Of a DNA stretch of 11,217 nucleotides, positions 1 to 6,656 are shown one piece after another. Position 1 is the first letter of the stretch, and every line of letters starts with the position of its first letter. The position numbers were made by a program, and so were the translations under genes. Source of the stretch: an uncultured Bacillaceae bacterium (GTDB taxonomy: Bacteria; Bacillota; Bacilli; Bacillales; Caldibacillaceae); contig CALGYZ010000095.1 in assembly GCA_937934645.1 (NCBI GenBank), forward strand, positions 1 through 11,217, given 5' to 3'. The notes beneath the pieces were generated by a model. The model had not been told where the DNA came from and did not search any database. It saw nothing but the letters and a program-made list of their open reading frames with translations.

Positions 1-248
1 TCACTGCCCAGGATGCAATGGATGCAGCAAGAAAAGGACAAACTTTGGAAGAAGCCATGACCCGGGAACTGATAACCGTCTCCCCGGACACATTAATAGA
101 AGATTTATTGGAAAAAACGGCAAATGCCGTAATTCCTGTGGCAGTTGTAGATGATGAACGCCGTCTAAAAGGAATCATCGTCCGTGGCGCTGTTTTGGCA
201 GCCCTGTCCGGCCGCGGTGTTCAATTGAACGGAAATGAGGAGGAGTAA
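1..248 (+). CDS. opuAA: Glycine betaine/proline ABC transporter ATP-binding subunit, C-terminal end (partial)
   Basis: This is the 3' end of a gene that begins before the window. Codons are read from base 3, and about 81 residues remain before the TAA at 246-248. The ATPase core (Walker A, signature and Walker B motifs) lies outside. What is visible is a linker and a CBS-type segment: an alanine-rich helix, then 'ELITVSPDTLIEDLL', a hydrophobic strand around 'IPVAVVDDE' and 'LKGIIVRGAVLAAL', the usual end of a CBS motif. CBS domains sit at the C terminus of OpuA/ProV-type ATPases, where they act in ionic-strength sensing; in Lactococcus OpuA they also bind c-di-AMP. The subunit energises uptake of glycine betaine or related osmoprotectants at the inner face of the membrane. 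opuAB starts one base after the stop codon, and its ribosome binding site lies inside the last codons of this gene. The family call rests on this context and the CBS segment. Confidence 0.85.
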   Translation, partial: TAQDAMDAARKGQTLEEAMTRELITVSPDTLIEDLLEKTANAVIPVAVVDDERRLKGIIVRGAVLAALSGRGVQLNGNEEE

Positions 249-249
249 T

Positions 250-1080
250 ATGGATATACCAAGAATCCCGCTTGCGGATTGGGTTGAATCTTTAGTCAGC
301 TATATGCAGGATGCTTTCGGACCGTTTTTTGACCTGCTTACCGATGGAATTGGCGGTTTTGTAGATTTCTTTGTTTTTATATTAAATGCAATTCCTGCCT
401 TCGTTTTAATAATAATTCTCGCGGGCATCGCTTATTGGACAAGCCGGTGGACGATCAGCCTGTTTACGGTGATTGGACTGGCGCTGATTTACAGTTTGGG
501 TTACTGGGAGCCGATGCTTGACACACTGGCACTCGTTATAACTTCTGTTATTATTTCGATCGTTCTCGGAGTACCGATCGGGATTTGGATGTCGCGCAGT
601 AACCGGGCGCAATCCGTGATTACCCCAATACTCGACTTCATGCAGACGATGCCGGCATTTGTGTACCTGATTCCTTCTATATTATTCTTTGGCATTGGAC
701 TGGTTCCGGGAATTATTTCAGCGGTAATTTTTGCTATGCCGCCGACGATCCGGCTGACAAATTTGGGAATCCGCCAAGTACCGAAGGATTTAATCGAAGC
801 TGCTGATGCTTTCGGAACAACACCGGCGCAAAAGTTAGTCAAAGTGCAATTGCCACTGGCCACCCCGACCATTCTTGCCGGAATCAACCAAAGCATCATG
901 TTATCACTGTCAATGGTTGTTATCGCATCGCTTGTCGGAGCACCGGGTCTTGGTTCGGATGTATACCGGGCCGTTACCCAAATTAAAGTCGGTACAGGGT
1001 TTGAAGCAGGTTTATCCATTGTCATTTTGGCCATTATATTAGATAGAATTTCCCAAAATATAAAACCGAGAAAAAATTAA
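250..1080 (+). CDS. opuAB: Glycine betaine ABC transporter permease OpuAB
   Basis: This is the membrane permease of the OpuA osmoprotectant importer. The ATG at 250 is chosen over the in-frame ATG at 235 because AGGAGG at 238-243 lies six bases before it and would be inside the coding sequence otherwise; the product is 276 residues, close to the usual length of about 280. After an amphipathic N-terminal part there are several hydrophobic segments (for example 'FVFILNAIPAFVLIIILAGI' and 'LALVITSVIISIVLGVPIGI'). The cytoplasmic EAA loop that docks on the ATPase is clear: 'LIEAADAFGTTPAQKLVKV', followed by QLP. 'FMQTMPAFVYLIP' and 'GAPGLGSDVYRAV' are also typical of ProW/OpuAB permeases. The gene lies directly between the ATPase and binding-protein genes, with gaps of one base and thirteen bases, so the three are almost certainly cotranscribed and translationally coupled. 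Confidence 0.95.
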   Translation: MDIPRIPLADWVESLVSYMQDAFGPFFDLLTDGIGGFVDFFVFILNAIPAFVLIIILAGIAYWTSRWTISLFTVIGLALIYSLGYWEPMLDTLALVITSVIISIVLGVPIGIWMSRSNRAQSVITPILDFMQTMPAFVYLIPSILFFGIGLVPGIISAVIFAMPPTIRLTNLGIRQVPKDLIEAADAFGTTPAQKLVKVQLPLATPTILAGINQSIMLSLSMVVIASLVGAPGLGSDVYRAVTQIKVGTGFEAGLSIVILAIILDRISQNIKPRKN

Positions 1081-1093
1081 AGGAGTGTTTTTA

Positions 1094-1978
1094 TTGAAAT
1101 TTAAAAAGAAAATGATTGCTGCAGCCGTATTATCATTGGGAATGATCCTAACAGCCTGCGGCGGAAACAGTAATGACGGTGAAGGCACGATCGGTGATGC
1201 TGTTGACTACACAATTATCGGCATTGAACCGGGAGCAGGCGTTATGCAGGCGACGGAACAGGCACTGCAAGAATACAAAAATTTGGAAAAGTGGGATTTA
1301 CAAGAATCTTCAAGCACAGCGATGGCAACAGAATTACAAAAAGCATATGAAAAGGAAGAGCCGATTGTTGTTACGGGCTGGACACCCCATTGGAAATTTG
1401 CCAAGTTTGATTTAAAGTTTTTGGAAGATCCAAAGGGGATTTACGGTGAAGCGGAAACGATTGAAACATATACCCGTAAAGGATTCAAAGATGATCAACC
1501 AAATGCCTATAAGGTTTTAGACCAGTTTTATTGGGAACCGGAAGATATGGAAACGGTAATGGTGAAAATCAATGACGGAACAGATCCGAAAATGGCTGCA
1601 CGTCAATGGGTGGATGAAAACAGTGATAAAGTGGCAGAATGGATAAAAGGTGCGGAAAAAGTTCATGGTGATCCCATTTCCCTCGCCTATGTTGCCTGGG
1701 ATTCGGAAATTGCCAGTTCCAATGTAGTGGCAACCGTTCTGGAGGATTTAGGTTATCAAGTTGAGCTGGTCCAGCTGGAAGCCGGGCCGATGTATGCCGC
1801 TCTTGCCCAGGGGGAAGTGGATGCGACCGTATCCGTTTGGTCACCGCTGACTCATAAAGATTATCTGGAACAATACGGTGATCAAATGGAAGGGCTCGGA
1901 CCGAATCTGGAAGGGGCAAAAACGGGACTCGTTGTTCCGTCTTATATGGATGTAGAATCAATCGAAGATTTAGAATAA
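1094..1978 (+). CDS. opuAC: Glycine betaine-binding lipoprotein OpuAC
   Basis: This is the extracellular, lipid-anchored substrate-binding protein of the OpuA importer. I chose the TTG at 1094, giving 294 residues, because AAAGGAG at 1079-1085 is eight bases upstream; the GTG at 1085 overlaps that ribosome binding site. The N terminus is a lipoprotein signal: basic 'MKFKKK', a hydrophobic core, then the lipobox L19-T20-A21-C22, with Cys22 as the lipidation site. The mature protein has the OpuAC family start 'YTIIGIEPGAGVMQATEQAL'. Three Trp residues match the aromatic box known to hold the quaternary ammonium group in OpuAC: W96 in 'VVTGWTPHW', W202 in 'AYVAWDSEIAS' and W249 in 'TVSVWSPLTHKDY'. 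It is the last gene of the operon and is followed at once by an intrinsic terminator. Compatible substrates are glycine betaine and possibly proline betaine; the exact range cannot be read from sequence. Confidence 0.94.
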   Translation: MKFKKKMIAAAVLSLGMILTACGGNSNDGEGTIGDAVDYTIIGIEPGAGVMQATEQALQEYKNLEKWDLQESSSTAMATELQKAYEKEEPIVVTGWTPHWKFAKFDLKFLEDPKGIYGEAETIETYTRKGFKDDQPNAYKVLDQFYWEPEDMETVMVKINDGTDPKMAARQWVDENSDKVAEWIKGAEKVHGDPISLAYVAWDSEIASSNVVATVLEDLGYQVELVQLEAGPMYAALAQGEVDATVSVWSPLTHKDYLEQYGDQMEGLGPNLEGAKTGLVVPSYMDVESIEDLE

Positions 1979-1987
1979 ATAAAGAGG

Positions 1988-2024
1988 AGAAGAGGGGCTG
2001 ATTGAATGTTCCTCTTCTTTTTTT
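1988..2024 (+). terminator. Intrinsic terminator of the opuA operon
   Basis: The left arm AGAAGAGG (1988-1995) pairs perfectly with CCTCTTCT (2011-2018). Two G-U pairs could extend the stem inward. A run of seven T follows at 2018-2024. It begins ten bases after the opuAC stop. The minus-strand gene converges from the right, and the reverse reading of this hairpin is followed by a pyrimidine-rich stretch, so it may work weakly in both directions. Confidence 0.85.
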
Positions 2025-2048
2025 ATGTGATGAATGGTTGTTGTCAAA

Positions 2049-2669
2049 CTATTCATTTAAAAAATGGGTTACCCGTTGAACAACCTGGTCATTTCCGATT
2101 ACGAAAAGGATATCTCCGGATTCAAAGGTAGCAAAAGGTCCGGGTGAGACAATGAGTTGGTCATTTCTTTTAATCGCAACAATCGTGCCTCCTGTATTGT
2201 GCCAAAAGTTTACTTCCCCGATTGTCTTTCCTATGTGCGGGCTTGTTTCGGGGACCTCTATTTCAACCGGTGCAAGGGGATTTATGTTTCTCAGTTTTCC
2301 GGTATAATCAATGATTTTATCAATGACTTCAACTAATGCGGTATCCAGCTTTTTTCTTTCATTAAGCAGATTTTTCATATCTTTTTCCAAATCTTTCAAA
2401 CTCTTCATATTGGAAAAACGATTCATAAATTTGTACGCGTTTTCCCTTGAGATGACAACTACTCCGCTCCCCTTTGTTGATTTGACAATATCGACATCTT
2501 CCAATATTTTTATTGCTTTCCGGACCGTCTCCGGTGAAACGCTGTACTCACTGGCCAATGTTGACCGGCCGTAAAGTTTTTGTCCTACTTTTAATTCCTG
2601 GTTATATATCCGGTGGGCAATATCAATCGCAATTCTTTGATATGCGGGAATTTGTGATCTTACTCTCAT
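2049..2669 (-). CDS. busR: GntR-type regulator with RCK_C domain, BusR-like (c-di-AMP-responsive OpuA repressor)
   Basis: The 206-residue protein has three parts. Residues 5-72 form a GntR-type winged helix-turn-helix ('STLASEYSVSPETVRKAIKI', then a 'STKGSGVVV' wing). Residues about 80-125 are charged and helical, probably a coiled coil ('LKDLEKDMKNLLNERKKLD'). Residues about 130-206 form an RCK_C/TrkA_C domain ('VEIEVPETSPHIGKTIGEV', 'GGTIVAIKRNDQLIVSPGP', 'FESGDILFVIGNDQVVQRV'). This is the architecture of BusR, which binds c-di-AMP through RCK_C and represses the glycine betaine transporter genes busA/opuA. It lies convergent to opuA, which supports the same role. The start ATG at 2669 is preceded by AAAGGA (2681-2686 on this strand), eleven bases away. 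The gene symbol is by analogy with lactococcal and streptococcal BusR; binding of c-di-AMP is inferred. An alternative is a GntR/RCK_C regulator of K+ transport. Confidence 0.8.
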   Translation of the reverse strand: MRVRSQIPAYQRIAIDIAHRIYNQELKVGQKLYGRSTLASEYSVSPETVRKAIKILEDVDIVKSTKGSGVVVISRENAYKFMNRFSNMKSLKDLEKDMKNLLNERKKLDTALVEVIDKIIDYTGKLRNINPLAPVEIEVPETSPHIGKTIGEVNFWHNTGGTIVAIKRNDQLIVSPGPFATFESGDILFVIGNDQVVQRVTHFLNE

Positions 2670-2716
2670 TTCTGCTTCATTCCTTTACCATTAAATAGAT
2701 CGATTATTCAATGAGA

Positions 2717-2732
2717 ATGACATTAATATCAT
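2717..2732. repeat. 16-bp near-palindrome upstream of busR-like gene
   Basis: ATGACATTAATATCAT reads as an inverted repeat with seven of eight base pairs matching. It lies 48-63 bases before the start codon of the busR-like gene, in the zone where its promoter should be. It is a candidate autoregulatory operator, although AT-rich DNA gives such matches by chance. Confidence 0.35.
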
Positions 2733-2760
2733 CTTATCACATTTTTAATGAACATACTGT

Positions 2761-2790
2761 TTTCATCATATATTACGGTATATTATGAAA
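2761..2790. repeat. 30-bp imperfect inverted repeat, candidate operator
   Basis: The outer arms TTTCAT (2761-2766) and ATGAAA (2785-2790) are perfect. After one mismatched pair, ATATA (2768-2772) and TATAT (2779-2783) continue the symmetry, so 11 of the 12 outermost pairs match around a six-base centre. There is no following T tract, so it is unlikely to be a terminator. It could bind the neighbouring BusR-like protein or a regulator of the ftsH-like gene. Confidence 0.45.
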
Positions 2791-2902
2791 TGATATTTTT
2801 ATACAAAATTCATAAAAGTATGGAGATAAAATGAAGGCATTATATTCGTATACTGAAAACCTCCGATTCCACAACAAATAAAGTATTGCAATTGTTATAA
2901 TT

Positions 2903-2933
2903 TTGTTAACTGGAAGGAAATAACTTCCATAAT
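2903..2933 (+). promoter_or_regulatory. Candidate promoter with internal palindrome upstream of ftsH-like gene
   Basis: CATAAT at 2928-2933 matches five of six bases of the -10 consensus. Upstream, TTAACT (2906-2911) at a 16-base spacing or TTGTTA (2903-2908) at 19 could serve as -35; neither fit is good. The inverted repeat TGGAAG (2911-2916), seven bases, CTTCCA (2924-2929) fills the spacer, a position where a bound repressor would block RNA polymerase. Transcription from here would give a leader of about 100 bases before the ATG at 3039. Confidence 0.35.
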
Positions 2934-3038
2934 TAAAATGGTAAAATGTATATAAGACCAATTATTGTCATTTTTGTATTCAAACCGGAAACAGAAGTCC
3001 GCGATGAACTTTTACATAAAAACACGGGGGATTATATA

Positions 3039-4862
3039 ATGAAAGAGCCAAAAAAGAAGAAATCAGGTCTGTACTATTTCATCATATTTATTGTTGTGGT
3101 TGTTTTGTTTAATCTCTTTGTGCTTCCTCGGTATTCTGACAATTTATCGGAAGAAACCGATTACAGTAGATTTTTGGAAATGATAGAAAAAGGTGAAGTT
3201 GAAACGGTAGAGTTGGAAGGTGAATATATTAAGTTTACAACGAAAGACGGAGGAGAGGAACAAACATACCGTACAGGTCTCATTGATGATCCGCAATTGG
3301 TTGAGCGTCTTCAAAATGCAAAGATAACATTTATGAAAAATGTACAGGAAGACTACTCCCCGCTTCTCACCTTTTTGCTGATTTGGATATTACCTTTGAT
3401 CTTACTATTTTTTATCGGCAGACAATATTCACAAAGAATGAGGACAGGCGGTGCCGGTCCGATGACTTTTGGCAAAAGTAAAGCAAAAATATACGGTGAA
3501 AAAGAAACAGGCGTCACTTTTGATGATGTCGCAGGGCAGGATGAAGCAAAGGAAGCCTTGAAGGATATTATAGATTATCTCCATAATCCGGAAAAATATA
3601 AAGAAATCGGGGCAAAAGCTCCAAAAGGCGTTTTGCTCGTCGGCCCGCCGGGAACGGGAAAAACCTTGCTGGCAAGGGCGGTGGCCGGTGAATCAAAGGT
3701 TCCCTTCTTTTCCATATCAGGATCGGAATTTGTAGAGTTGTTTGTCGGCATGGGTGCCGCCCGTGTCCGGGATTTGTTCAAACAAGCACAGGAAAAGGCG
3801 CCGTGTATTGTGTTTATTGATGAAATCGATACGATCGGAAAAAGCCGTAATACCAGAAGTGTAGCTGGGAATGATGAACGGGAACAGACATTAAACCAGT
3901 TATTATATGAAATGGACGGTTTTGATTCGGGAAAAGGAGTTGTTATTTTAGCTGCGACAAACCGTCCGGAAATTTTGGATAAAGCATTGCTCCGTCCGGG
4001 AAGATTCGACCGCCGTGTTCCATTGGAATTACCCGATTTAAGAGGCAGGGAGGCCATTTTAAAAGTACACGCAAAAAAAGTGAAAACTGCCGATAAGATT
4101 GATCTAACCGCAATTGCCCGGGTGACACCGGGAGCATCCGGCGCAGACCTGGCCAATATCGTTAACGAAGCTGCTTTACGTGCGGTGAAGTTAAACAGGC
4201 CGTATGTCACCCAGGAGGATTTGGAAGAGGCCGTGGAAGTCGTTGTTGCCGGTTATGAAAGAAAAAATGCGGTACTGTCCCCAAGGGATAAACTACGGAT
4301 TGCCTATCATGAAGTCGGACATGCGATTGTGGCGGCAAAGCAAGACCATACTGCGCCGGTTCACAAAATTACAATTATACCAAGGACATCCGGTGCCCTC
4401 GGATTTACCATGCAAGTCGAAGAAGAAGAGAAAGTGCTCATGAGCAAAGAAGAAGCTTTGAATAAAATAACGATTTTGATGGCCGGCAGAGCGGCTGAGG
4501 AAATTATTTTTAATTCCATCACGACCGGGGCAGCCAATGATATTGAACAAGCCACAAAATTGGCAAGAGCAATGGTTACCCGTTACGGAATGAGTGAAAG
4601 TTTTGATATGATGGCCCTTGAAACGCTCAATAACCCCTATTTGGGTGATGACGCAACATTGCTCGTTTCTCCATATACTGCGGCCAAGATCGATGAAGAA
4701 GTTTTGGCAATCATTAAGGATTGCCATTTAAAGGCGATTCAAATCCTGGAAGAAAATATCGATAAATTGCATGAAATCACCAAATATTTATATGAAAAAG
4801 AAACCATTTCCGGTGAGGAATTTATCGATCTTTTAACAGGAAAGAAAAAACCTGAATATTAG
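3039..4862 (+). CDS. ftsH: FtsH-type membrane-bound AAA+ zinc metalloprotease (accessory copy)
   Basis: This ATP-dependent protease is anchored in the cytoplasmic membrane and degrades membrane and regulatory proteins. The ATG at 3039 has GGGGG (3026-3030) eight bases upstream and gives 607 residues, within the usual 600-640. The order is: basic tail, membrane helix (about 10-29), external domain, second helix (about 108-127, 'LLTFLLIWILPLILLFFIG'), AAA+ domain, protease domain. Visible motifs are Walker A GPPGTGKT (202-209), Walker B IVFIDEID (257-264), pore loop FVGMGAARVRD, second region of homology 'ATNRPEILDKALLRPGRFDRR', zinc site HEVGH (H424, E425, H428), and the third ligand D501 in 'GAANDIEQAT'. 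All catalytic residues are present, so it should be active. 'IDTIGKSRNTR', the KSKAKIYGEKETGVTFDDVA stretch and the short C terminus recall clostridial FtsH rather than Bacillus FtsH. No tilS or hpt gene lies next to it. It appears to be transcribed alone. Confidence 0.93.
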   Translation: MKEPKKKKSGLYYFIIFIVVVVLFNLFVLPRYSDNLSEETDYSRFLEMIEKGEVETVELEGEYIKFTTKDGGEEQTYRTGLIDDPQLVERLQNAKITFMKNVQEDYSPLLTFLLIWILPLILLFFIGRQYSQRMRTGGAGPMTFGKSKAKIYGEKETGVTFDDVAGQDEAKEALKDIIDYLHNPEKYKEIGAKAPKGVLLVGPPGTGKTLLARAVAGESKVPFFSISGSEFVELFVGMGAARVRDLFKQAQEKAPCIVFIDEIDTIGKSRNTRSVAGNDEREQTLNQLLYEMDGFDSGKGVVILAATNRPEILDKALLRPGRFDRRVPLELPDLRGREAILKVHAKKVKTADKIDLTAIARVTPGASGADLANIVNEAALRAVKLNRPYVTQEDLEEAVEVVVAGYERKNAVLSPRDKLRIAYHEVGHAIVAAKQDHTAPVHKITIIPRTSGALGFTMQVEEEEKVLMSKEEALNKITILMAGRAAEEIIFNSITTGAANDIEQATKLARAMVTRYGMSESFDMMALETLNNPYLGDDATLLVSPYTAAKIDEEVLAIIKDCHLKAIQILEENIDKLHEITKYLYEKETISGEEFIDLLTGKKKPEY

Positions 4863-4864
4863 AC

Positions 4865-4902
4865 AAGTTGTCCGGAAAATATTGAAACCGGGCAACTTTT
4901 TT
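4865..4902 (+). terminator. Intrinsic terminator of the ftsH-like gene
   Basis: The arm AAGTTGTCCGG (4865-4875) pairs with CCGGGCAACTT (4888-4898), eleven pairs of which one is G-U, around a 12-base loop. Six T follow at 4897-4902. It begins two bases after the stop codon. Confidence 0.9.
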
Positions 4903-5183
4903 ATTATGTTGGTGAAAAAAATCCAGTTGAAGGCAAGTGTTTTCTTAAAAAACATCGGAAAAGGATTGAACATTCTTTAAAAACAATCTAAAAATCATAA
5001 AAAAGGGTTTTCATCTTTTTTTGATATGTTAGTATACAAGTATCCTAAAAAAACGGAAGTGGACATTATGTGAAGAAATACACATTAAAACATCATTACG
5101 GTTGCAGTGTAACAACATAAGTGATAGTTTTTTTCATTCAGTAAATAATAACTACGAACAGTTTTCTTTTAGGAGGAAGTACA
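4903..5183 (+). other. Promoter and leader region of the transporter-GH3 operon
   Basis: No gene was seen between the ftsH-like terminator and the transporter. The first part is AT-rich and featureless. The promoter and operator lie near 5008-5045 (listed separately), leaving a leader of roughly 130 bases before the start codon. I saw no strong hairpin, riboswitch fold or terminator in that leader. The ribosome binding site AGGAGGA at 5171-5177 is strong. Confidence 0.55.
5025..5045. promoter_or_regulatory. Operator-like palindrome upstream of transporter-GH3 operon
   Basis: GTATAC (5032-5037), AA, GTATCC (5040-5045) form an inverted repeat with one deviation. Bases 5025-5043 match 18 of 19 with 9394-9412 upstream of kdgA. 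Spaced GTATAC-type half-sites are compatible with binding by a dimeric GntR/FCD regulator. TATGTT (5025-5030) or TAGTAT (5030-5035) may be the -10 element, the latter 16 bases from TTTTCA (5008-5013), so a bound protein would overlap the promoter. Confidence 0.65.
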
Positions 5184-6584
5184 ATGAGTTTGCCACAAGA
5201 AAAATTAAAAGTACCTGATCAAAAGATCCGTCCTTTTGGTATTCGGGATAAACTCGGCTATTTATTCGGAGATTTCGGGAATGACTTCTTTTTTATTTTA
5301 GTCAGTGCCTTCTTGATGGTGTTTTACACGGATGCTTTTCATATAAATGCTGCAGCGGTCGGTGTTCTCTTTCTAATTGCCCGGCTATGGGATGCGTTTG
5401 CCGATATTGCCTGGGGACGGTTTATCGACACGAGAAAACCGACACCGCAAGGGAAATTCCGTCCTTGGATTTTACGGATGTCTTTTCCGCTTGTCATTGT
5501 CGGAGTATTGATGTTTGTTAAAATTCCCGGCATGTCTGACGGTTTTTATCTTGCCTGGGCTTATGTCACTTATATTGTTTGGGGAACGTTATACAGTACA
5601 GTTAATATCCCGTACGGTTCGATGGCGTCGGTGATGACGGAAAACCCCGTAGAACGGACCCAGCTTTCAACTTAGAGAAGTGCGGGTGCAATGTCGGCCA
5701 GTTTGATTATTACATTTTTTGGCCCGATGATTGTTTACGTTGATAATAAATTGGATGCCAACCGGATGTTAATGGCTGCTGTTATTTTCGGAATTCTTGC
5801 TATTATGTGTTATCTTGCTTGCTATAAATTAACGGTCGAACGCATTGAAGCACCGAAAAACAATGGTTCAGGCTTCAATATTCAAAAGACGGTCGAAGGT
5901 CTGGGAAAAAACAAGCCGTTACTCTGGATTCTTTTAGCTTCGCTACTGTTTATGGTGAATACGATGTTGATTCAGACGGTGAATGCCTATTTGTTTAAAG
6001 ATTATTTCAGCAATACAAAGGCGCTGAGTATTACCGGTTTGATGCAAACTGTTACAGCATTTTTAGCCATTCCATTAGTCACCCCGATGGTAAAAAAATT
6101 CGGAAAAAAAGAAGTTGCCTCTTTTGGCATCGGATTGGCCACAGTCGTATACTTTGTCTTGTTTTTTATGAAAGATCTGTCGGGGATGGATTTCGTGTTC
6201 ATTTCTGCAATCGGACAATTCGGATACGCGTTCTTTAACTTGATTATTTGGGCTTTTGTGACAGATGTCATTGACTACCATGAATACGTTACCGGATTAC
6301 GTGAAGACGGGACCGTCTATTCCGTTTTTTCAATGGCGCGGAAAATTGGCCAGGCGGTTGCCGGCGGTGTCGGTGGATTCGCCATTGCCGCAGTCGGTTA
6401 CAATGCCGTATTGGAGCAGCAAACCGAAACCACTTTAAATGGAATTTATACTCTAGCAACACTGGTTCCCGCTCTCTTTTATCTTACGATTTGCCTCATC
6501 CTCGTTTTCTTTTATCCGTTAAATAAAAACCGAACCAATCAATTAGTAAGAGATTTAAAGAAAAAACGGAAAGAACGTGGATGA
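5184..6584 (+). pseudogene. GPH-family sugar:cation symporter interrupted by one in-frame TAG
   Basis: Read through as a single frame, this encodes about 466 residues, the normal size for glycoside-pentoside-hexuronide:cation symporters (UidB, XynP, YjmB). The N-terminal half has family motifs: 'KLGYLFGDFGNDFFF', 'DAFADIAWGRFIDTRKPTPQ' followed by GKFRPW, and 'NIPYGSMASVMTENPVERTQ'. The frame then meets TAG at 5673-5675 (codon 164) and continues without a shift as 'RSAGAMSASLIITFFGP', exactly as the family does. The C-terminal half keeps its membrane helices and 'DVIDYHEYVTGLREDGTVYS'. Relatives usually have an aromatic residue after LST; TGG to TAG would be one base change. No other damage is visible, so this is a very recent mutation, a sequencing error, or a readthrough codon. 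The ATG at 5691 has only a poor ribosome binding site. The gene heads an operon with the GH3 enzyme 72 bases on, and the probable substrate is a uronide. Confidence 0.85.
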
Positions 6585-6591
6585 TCAATAT

Positions 6592-6616
6592 ACCTTTCCC
6601 TTTCCGGAAAGGTTTT
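6592..6616 (+). terminator. Weak intercistronic hairpin after the transporter
   Basis: ACCTTTCC (6592-6599) pairs perfectly with GGAAAGGT (6606-6613) around a six-base loop, followed by only three further T and then G. It lies between the transporter and the GH3 gene. It could cause partial termination or protect the upstream mRNA end. No separate promoter is obvious before the GH3 gene, so readthrough is expected. Confidence 0.45.
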
Positions 6617-6656
6617 GAATAAATATGAAAAAGGATGAAGAAAAGGGGTAGTTCGC

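Larger units (their letters stand above)
2670..3038. other. Divergent intergenic region between busR-like gene and ftsH-like gene
   Basis: No convincing gene was found in these 369 bases. The region is very AT-rich and must hold the promoters of both flanking genes, which point away from each other. It contains three inverted repeats, listed separately (2717-2732, 2761-2790 and 2911-2929), and a poor candidate promoter for the ftsH-like gene. A reading frame in phase with the protease extends upstream to an ATG at 2946, but that ATG has no ribosome binding site and the added residues look unlike an FtsH N terminus, so it is treated as untranslated leader. Confidence 0.6.

Noticed and set aside
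2946..3038. Upstream extension of the ftsH-like frame, adding 31 residues from an ATG at 2946
   Set aside because: That ATG has no ribosome binding site. The ATG at 3039 has a G-rich site at the right distance and gives the normal FtsH N terminus of a basic tail followed at once by a membrane helix.
5094..5125. Possible riboswitch or attenuator in the leader of the transporter operon
   Set aside because: Only a four-base GTTG/CAAC pairing was found, with no terminator hairpin before the start codon.
5691..6584. Independent C-terminal half-transporter starting at the ATG at 5691
   Set aside because: The ribosome binding site is poor, and the sequence between the TAG and this ATG still encodes the expected family residues (RSAGA). 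The simpler reading is one gene with one stop mutation.
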